Assembly (NCBI GenBank): GCA_036362985.1 | Contig: JAYGXS010000004.1 | Span: forward strand, 69,395,474-69,459,473 | DNA length: 64,000 bases | Direction: 5' to 3' | DNA from: Ligula intestinalis | Taxonomy: Eukaryota; Platyhelminthes; Cestoda; Diphyllobothriidea; Diphyllobothriidae | Shown: positions 58,041 through 64,000 of the stretch, one piece after another | How the letters are laid out: every line of letters begins with the position of its first letter | Numbering within the stretch: position 1 is the first letter of the stretch | The notes under the pieces: generated by a model | The model's input: the letters and a program-made list of their open reading frames with translations, nothing else | What the model was told of the DNA's origin: nothing | The model's database searches: none | Translations under genes and position numbers: made by a program

Positions 58041-58266
58041 AGCTAATGAGGTTCCCTTCTGCGCCAGTGTGTTGAGCCAGACGCGGTTCATGTACTCCTG
58101 GCAGGCACTGTGTTCCATGAACTTATAGGAGTGTCCCCGTGCAGCCAGTATCAGAGCAGACAGTTTGCCAAAAGCCGGTCTCTCCATCACAAGTAGGACC
58201 ATTGTGGTCTCCATGTTGTTGAGATAGCATTCATTCAGTATCCCCACAGCAGCATCTTCGAAGATC
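58041..58266 (-). CDS. TRPM: TRPM channel exon b (end of TRPM homology region)
   Basis: This exon continues the cytosolic domain. It reads IFEDAAVGILNECYLNNMET, then a leucine-rich stretch and AARGHSYKFMEHSACQEYMN followed by RVWLNTLA. This matches the TRPM pattern of a helix ending in a conserved Cys-Tyr, a segment with lysine/leucine, AA.(K/R)H..F..H..CQ, and a tryptophan near the end. The acceptor is cttacag|GATC and the donor TTAGCT|gtacgt. Entry phase 2 matches exon a and exit phase is 0. Length is 226 bp. Confidence 0.88.
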
Positions 58267-58416
58267 CTGTAAGAACAAAAGCAGAAGGTCATTTGATGAA
58301 AACCCAATGGAAAAGAATAACATGTGGAGACGAGGCCACTGCCATGAACAGGCAAACAGATGGCTGCCAAATAGTGCACTCAATAATATTTATGGGATTC
58401 GACACTTTTTTCAGGG

Positions 58417-58436
58417 GGGGGGGGGGGGGCGGGAAG
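58417..58436 (+). repeat. Poly-G tract
   Basis: A run of about 15 G, one C, then GGG. It is likely to be length-variable and hard to sequence. Confidence 0.8.
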
Positions 58437-58559
58437 TGGGCACAGTTGCCACTTTAAGGCAATATTTTAGCTTTTGTTTGCTGTTTTGTCTGGTCATGCT
58501 GGTGATATGCATGGATTTAAGTTGATCCAATTGTGTAAACACTCGTGGCGTTCGGCGGG

Positions 58560-58930
58560 AGTTTAATCCGCGTAGTAGGGTCAACTGAAATTAAGCAAAC
58601 CTGCTAAAACCTCCTTAATAACAAGTCAGCCTAGTAGTCACTCTGCTGGCTTGTAGATGAATGTTTACGAAATCCTGCTTGGGCAGTCAGCTTAAAGTTC
58701 TGTATTGGTGGAGTCCATACGGGCGGTAAAGTTGGGCGGGTAACATTGATCCAAGTGTGATTAAATTCACGGCGCAAGGCGTGGTGTTTGTAGCTCAACT
58801 GGTAGAGCGTTGGCTTCACGTCAAGGCTTTCCCTATTATGAGGGTTCAAATCAGGCCGAACGTGGTGAGCTTTTTCACAATTGGATCAACTTAAATTAAG
58901 GAAATCCGCCAGACCTCCTGAATATGCATG
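58560..58930 (+). repeat. tRNA-derived SINE family R3
   Basis: A tRNA-like segment at about 58789-58860 has A box TAGCTCAACTGG and B box GGTTCAAATC at tRNA spacing. It is preceded by the tail blocks gggcagtcagctta, gtaaagttgggcgggtaac and gattaaattcacgg, shared with 22980-23350. tcaact(g/t)aaattaag(c/g)aaa near both 58577 and 58884 suggests two tandem partial copies. Confidence 0.65.
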
Positions 58931-59469
58931 GATGCATGTGTGGAGCCCAGCCCTAAATATGCACTGAATCCGATTTTCCTCTTTGTTTGCAGCCCCTCAT
59001 AGCACCTCTGTTCTATAGAAGTTACCGATTGGATATCAGTAGGGTCCGGATCTTCTGACGACGCAGAGATAGAATTATCTTCGTGCCATTTTGATCCAAA
59101 TAGGATAACCGCCATATGTAGGTGTCGGAGAGGGAACGGAACGATTGCGTAAGAAGCCTAAAAATTTGCAAGCGACTGATTAGCATAACAGACCCTCCTT
59201 TTCATTTCCCAGTTGATGGGGGCATTTGAACGCAGCTATATTTTCAGGGGGCAAATTTTCCTACATAAGTCAGACGATGATAGTTGAAAGCAAAATTTTA
59301 TTCAAGCAATTAAGTGCTTCGTACATCACCCTGGCCTCAAGGTTGCGACATTGTAAACTTTGGCATTACAACTGTGTTTCACTTTCTGCGAAGACAAATT
59401 GCCGTGGCAGTTTGCTACGAACGGATGATACTGAAACTTCTGCAGTTGTCTAAAGAGTACATTGCAATA
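58931..59469. other. TRPM intron, decayed repeat DNA
   Basis: No gene recognised. The PLE remnant starts near 59470. Confidence 0.4.
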
Positions 59470-59860
59470 ACTTTGAATTAACAACGCGTAAATTGCAGAT
59501 ATGCCTACAAGAACACAAAGTGGCGGCCCGGAGGCTTGACACAAACCGTAGCTTGTAACCCACATCAGAGAGACTGGCTACAACTTCGATATTCAAAATG
59601 CGACCACTGTAGGCGGAGAAGCCTCAAAAGCGGGAAGACTGACGCTTAGGGCATGGTACTCAGACACTAATTCCGTCAACAGGCATCTGGACTTCCCCGA
59701 GGCCTCCAAAGTCCTACGCCCTTATATTAGTAAAGGACAGGACCTTGTCAAAACGACCCTAGGATTTGCAAACAAGGACAGTCCCATGACGAAACCACCG
59801 GAAGCGGGAGCAGGATTACCAGCATTTTCTACCGAAGGGAAGTAAAACGACATAACTGCC
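59470..59860 (+). mobile_element. Penelope-like element remnant, GIY-YIG end
   Basis: With frame corrections it reads LQICLQEHKVAARRLDTNRS, then ETGYNFDIQNATT, KAGRLTLRAWYSDTNSVNRH and LDFPEASKVLRPY. This parallels 55215-55460 in the well-preserved copy. Several stops and frameshifts. Confidence 0.75.
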
Positions 59861-60273
59861 GTCAAGGTCGGCCAAAATCTACGCACAGGGCCAATCAGCG
59901 AGCGTTGAAAAATCGATCAGCCTTTGGTCAACACACACAGCCACAACTTTGAATTGCTAATCGATAAAGTCAGTTAACGTTTTGGCAAAGGACAGCGACC
60001 AAGCTGTCCGAACCACCAGTGGATAAAAAAAACAAATTCCGGTGAGCAAAAATGATCTATGAATCGATGTTTGTGTACATTTGAATAGCTTCCATATCTA
60101 TGTTACATTTTATGTAGAAAATATGGCATTCCTCCACGTATTCATCAGTCTTGTTCGCTAAAATATGGGACTGAAGTTACTTGGAACAAGCATACAATAA
60201 TTAATAACCCTCGAATGACTAAAAACGTCCGCGTTCCAGCAATTTTTTATGGTTAATGAAGGCGGATTGTCGA

Positions 60274-60985
60274 GCACCGGATTAATTTATTGATTATACT
60301 GACCTTAATAACTCTTACAGGAGTCCATTATCATAGGTATAAAACAGCAACAAAAAGGGTTAATCATCGTGGGTGTGGAATAGTGTATCGCACTTCGTGT
60401 CTTAGCTGTCCTTTTAACTACATAGGCCAAAATGAACGCATGCTCGGATAGCGCATTCATGGGCAGAAACTGGTGGTACGACGAGGCGGCGAATTATCAC
60501 AAGTTGCAATGCATAGCTATGAAACAGGCCATGAGTTCAACTTCACAGCCGTCAAGGTACTCGTCCACGCCGGAAACAAGACGAGCTGGGCATTACATAA
60601 AGCCTGGTCCACGGACGGGAATTCAATCAATCGATTGATCGAATTCGCGCCGACATACAGAGCCCTGAGCACTCACGCGCAAACGTCCGTCACAGTTAAT
60701 TGGCACACATCCTCTTCAATCAGCCCGTTATCGTTGCTAACGCCCTGAAGAACCTTCACATCACTAACAGCTAATTAAAGTTTACTGCCATAACTGCTTT
60801 CCCTTCTCCCTGTTTTAAGGGTTTGTTCTTACCCCCTTATGGCCTGACGACGCTGGCAATTGATTGCTGTCCACTCACTATATTTCGCCTCTTTTTATTG
60901 CTCGCTCTCATCTCGCACAATTGGCTTTTGTAAGAGTTCGCATATTCAGGACAATAAACAAACTGTTCCGATGCTCGAACATCCT
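60274..60985 (+). mobile_element. Penelope-like element remnant between inverted end repeats
   Basis: The left end (cgagcaccggattaattt ... actcttacaggagtcc, 60274-60329) is the inverse of the right end (taagagttc ... aggacaataaacaaactgtt, about 60930-60985). Between them is a GIY-YIG piece: SQVAMHSYETGHEFNFTAVK, then SWALHKAWSTDGNSINRLIE. It is a different subfamily from 53402-55845, and its body is largely lost. Confidence 0.75.
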
Positions 60986-61079
60986 TCTTCCTTATGCATG
61001 CAAATACCTGGAACGTGAACATGTTCATTTATTGGAGAATACTCCTTTTATGTACGTTTTTTCTGTCCTGTAGCCAGAT

Positions 61080-61640
61080 CTGTGATAAGAATTAGTAGGG
61101 ATGACTCACCGAGCCCCCTCACCTCGACGAGGCAGCAGAAAGAGAACCACCACCAATACAGGTGGTTTCACGCTCAATTTCAAACAAGCTAAGGTAGGAG
61201 ACAGTTCATTTTTGTCTTAAAGTTTTTTTAGGGCCAGGACACGGGGATATTCATCCTTCCCGGAAACGATCATCAGACCACATTCAGTAGGTGACAGGAG
61301 GGCAGAATTGCCGTAGGGTTCAGAGATTTCCAAATATAGAGCACTGATTAATGAAGCCGAGCAGTAAAAGCTCTCCTGCAGTAAAAGTACGATCAATCTT
61401 CTGATTTGTAAATGTCTTCAGATTTCAGTAATACCAATGAATCTCTGCTGGCTTTGACGACATGTTAATACGCTTGATTTAGTTGGTACTCGGTCCATTT
61501 GAGTCTAACCGAGGAAAACAGATTTGGCTAATCAGGACCCAAGTATAGCTGGGAAAATAATGGCGTCGCGGATAGCGCTTTTATAATGAGGTTAGCTGCG
61601 TAGTAGTCAATCTTTTTACCGCATTTTCGTGCACATCCTC
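61080..61640. other. TRPM intron, no gene recognised
   Basis: A minus-strand segment near 61140-61205 with splice-like edges (LFEIERETTCIGGG) was considered as an exon. Exons a and b already join in phase, so it is not needed. Confidence 0.4.
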
Positions 61641-61900
61641 TTTAGCTGACCTATTTTTCGTTGCTGAAGCCCTGACAAAGTTTGAGATTGTTGACACTTA
61701 ATGAACGCTTTCTTCTATAATTGCTGCCCTCCTCTCCTACCTCCTTCCTCATCATGACCTCACGACCCATGACAGGTAATTGGTATACACACACTACCAT
61801 TTGCCGCGTCATTGTCGCTGTTTCTTACCTCTGACAAGGGCCTACTGTAAGAGTTTGAAAGCTCAGGATAATAAAAAAATTGATCCGGCGCTTCTTATCC
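61640..61900 (+). mobile_element. Penelope-like element 3' end
   Basis: ctgtaagagtttgaaagctc, aggataataaaaaaattgatccggcgctt and the upstream untranslated blocks (ttactaccc... gacaggtaattgg) match the 3' repeat of 55600-55845. No coding part remains. Confidence 0.65.
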
Positions 61901-62057
61901 ATCAATAAGCACAATCATTACCGTGAATGAACTTGATGTTTTTCCACAGCTGACTAAATTGAGGAAGAAGCTGCAACAGAGAAGCAATCGGCGGCCCTGG
62001 TAACGAAGGTTTACTTAAAAAGTACTGGAAGGACAAGATGAAACCTGTTTTACTCAC

Positions 62058-62271
62058 ATAGCTACGCGTTCCAGCTCCCCCCGTTCTGAGGGAGTACAGC
62101 AGAGACGCATCATCTGACGCAGGAACTCAGCAGCAAAGAGGGCCGCAGCACAGATCTCTGTCATGTACATGAGCAGAAAGTGGGCGATTTGAAAGCGCTT
62201 GGTAACCAGGGCCCACACAAACAGATACTGGAAGCCATTTTCATCCGCCAGACATGATGCATGGTTCATAG
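62058..62271 (-). CDS. TRPM: TRPM channel exon a (TRPM homology region)
   Basis: First recognisable exon of a minus-strand TRPM-type cation channel gene. It encodes a helical part of the cytosolic TRPM homology region, with the core YLFVWALVTKRFQIAHFLL followed by an alanine-rich helix (AAALFAAEFLRQMM). TRPM proteins have an equivalent aspartate/leucine-rich segment reading roughly L-F-I-W-A. The acceptor follows a CT-rich tract (ggaag|CTATG). The donor is GCTAT|gtgagt, leaving phase 2, and the next exon starts with the single base needed. The exon is 214 bp (2 + 70 codons + 2). The preceding exons, with the N-terminus, lie beyond the right edge. The TRPM assignment rests on the whole exon series rather than this exon alone. 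Confidence 0.85.
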
Positions 62272-63699
62272 CTTCCGTGTGTGGAGAGAGAGAGGGAGTG
62301 AAATAAAGGGGAAGACGACAAAGGTTAAAACACAGAGAGCTCGCAGGTAGGACGTAGTAATGCGATAAACACTTTAGGGTATAGTAATATTTGCGAAAAT
62401 TCGAGTCCTGGGTAGAAGGTCAAAAGGGAGAAATGACGTTCACCTGGGGGACACAGAGGGCGGCTCGGTCGAGATTGGCGGAGTGGCATAAAGGGAGACC
62501 CAGGAGGCAGAATATTCAATCTGTGAAGACTGGTAGATGAAACAACTATCCGCAAAGTCAGATAACGAATAAACAGCCCACGCTGAACATCCTTTCTCCT
62601 TTTGACTTTAGGGTATTTATTTTCTCAATAAATGTAAAATATATTTGAATTTATAAAAGCAAGGAAAATCAATGAGCTAAATGCCACCTACTTAAGTAGC
62701 CATTTTTGCTGTAGAGACTTCCATTAGTGGTCATAAGGAAGCTCCTGACATGACTGAAATGACCTGAGATTAGACTGCATTATAATCAGCATTGCAACCT
62801 TAATCAATGCCAATTAGTGAGTGAATATCAATCTTCTGCAAATGTGGGCGTTTCGCACGATGAATCTCTGCAAATAATTTTACACAGGGCAGAACACAGG
62901 CAGTTACTTTAAGGAATTTCTTCTGTGTCACGAAAAGGCAAACGTTGCATTACGTTTTACATTGTACCTCGTTTCCATATAAATGAACTGGTCCGATAAT
63001 AATTTTTTTTAAACAGGTGTTTCCTTGCCAACTGGTCTTCTAAATGCTTCAAAAGGAATTTGAAGTGGGCCGTTGCTTGTCCGATGCCTGGCCTTCCTGA
63101 CTCTTCCTATCACTCTGACTTCCGCTCACGTCTCCCCTCCCAGGGAACCGGGCGTGAAGATCGCAGTTGCCATAGCTTAACTTGCTGACCCCCTTCGCCC
63201 TGCGATACGTCAATTTCCCGCAAGAATAAATTCTGCTTTTGCTCCCCTCCTTCGCTTGGACGTACGGGCATGTTTAAGAGCTCCACCCAAAAGCAAAATC
63301 TTTGCCGTGTGTGTGGTTTCGGGACTAGAGGTGTGTTGCGCAGGACTCGAGTTTAGACGCTTATGATTGCAACTGACAACCCGTCTCCGCCGACAGACAC
63401 ATGCACCCAACTTACTGTTCTTGTATTCCACGGAACCATGGAAGAGGAAATCAGAGTGTTGAGAGGCTTCCGTAGTCTGAAAGGAGGCGAAGCAGTGACG
63501 TCCCATAAGGCGTCTGAGGGTTGCTCTCACAAGGTTGACTGTGACTACCTCGGGGACCTGGCAGGAGATATGAGTACACGATTATGACCTTCAAAGGACA
63601 GCAATATACACTGAAATACTTTTTGCCTTAAGGGTGGCTGCTCTGTAGTAAAAACAGGGTACTTATTTGGCTAGAGGCGTTGTTCGCATAATTTGCATG
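62272..63699. repeat. TRPM intron, R1 3' end at about 63090-63185
   Basis: cctatcactctgacttcc and gggaaccgggcgtgaagatcgcagttgcc are the R1 3' end. Open frames on both strands at 63210-63590 have no recognised motif. The next upstream TRPM exon should be beyond here or outside the window. Confidence 0.45.
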
Positions 63700-63960
63700 G
63701 ATATGATCTCGGCCACAAAATTAATTTCCATTTTAACTGCACTGAATACCATACACCAGGCACACCCGTCCATAAACTTCACACGTTAAGAAGAACTGTC
63801 CGGATTGCTCCTATTTCTTGATGTACTTTTGAGCAAAAGTTCGAATGGGAGCATTCAATGTCAGGTCTATCGTAAGAAGACGTGGTCTGGGCAATAAAGT
63901 CATTCGGCTAGTTTCGTACCGTTAAACTTCAAACTTAATTAAGTAAGATGTTTGACAGAA
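63700..63960 (+). mobile_element. Penelope-like element fragment, cut near the window end
   Basis: It reads LNTIHQAHPSINFT, a stop, then LLFLDVLLSKSSNGSIQCQV and YRKKTWSG. This is the PLE segment between YVDD and the N-S-N-H-P block (L-P-F-L-D-V-L-V...V-Y-R-K). Stops are present. Confidence 0.7.
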
Positions 63961-64000
63961 ATGGCTAGAGAGATTTGCTCGATCGATAGCGTCGAAGCAG

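Noticed and set aside
58789..58865. Functional tRNA gene
   Set aside because: The D and T regions look tRNA-like but the anticodon stem is poor and the flanks are a shared repeat; called SINE.
61140..61205. Minus-strand exon-like segment (LFEIERETTCIGGG) with an acceptor and gtgagg donor
   Set aside because: Exons a (62058) and b (58266) already join in phase and give a continuous TRPM homology region, and the segment shows no TRPM motif.
1..64000. CRISPR arrays, operons, bacterial promoters or riboswitches
   Set aside because: None seen. Spliced exons, SINEs and LINEs show this is eukaryotic nuclear DNA.

Overview
This is a gene-poor, repeat-rich stretch of an animal nuclear genome. It has large GT/AG introns, several families of decayed retrotransposons, and no operons or bacterial signals. 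The mix of CR1-like LINEs, many Penelope-like elements (PLEs) and tRNA-derived SINEs would suit a flatworm, possibly a tapeworm, but that assignment is inference and nothing in the window proves it.

The main cellular gene lies on the minus strand and spans almost the whole window. Fourteen exons between 62271 and 13822 encode most of a TRPM-family cation channel. In transcription order they give part of the TRPM homology region, the pre-S1 segment, S1-S6 with the pore, the TRP helix, a C-terminal helical linker, and a C-terminal NUDT9-homology (NUDT9-H) domain like that of TRPM2. Every splice junction from 62271 to 29065, and again from 20871 to 13822, is in phase with its partner. At least one linker exon between 29065 and 20871 was not found, nor were the last C-terminal codons. 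The N-terminus lies beyond the right edge. The Nudix-box region has lost the canonical glutamates, which suggests a ligand-sensing rather than an enzymatic domain.

On the plus strand at about 7.2-7.8 kb are two consecutive exon-like pieces of a trypsin-like (S1) serine protease. They carry the cysteine/GWG region and the active-site GDSGG, but also an in-frame stop, so this is probably a pseudogene fragment.

The rest is mostly mobile DNA. LINE copies lie at 1-3308, 4017-5978, 8618-9914 (minus, split by a PLE), 10911-11102, 26158-28064 and 35908-38745. PLE copies lie at 9010-9665, 29446-30480 (minus), 30945-31700, 40107-40683 (minus), 52750-53380, 53402-55845 (nearly complete), 59470-59860, 60274-60985, 61640-61900 and 63700-63960. 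There is also an LTR-element leader with a gag start (56941-57688), tRNA-derived SINEs, other dispersed families, a MITE, long foldbacks and minisatellites.

Several repeats carry a recurring small-hairpin motif of hammerhead-ribozyme type (CUGANGA, hairpin, GAAA), in places on both arms of an inverted pair. Together with the TRPM/NUDT9-H gene, this is the most interesting signal here.
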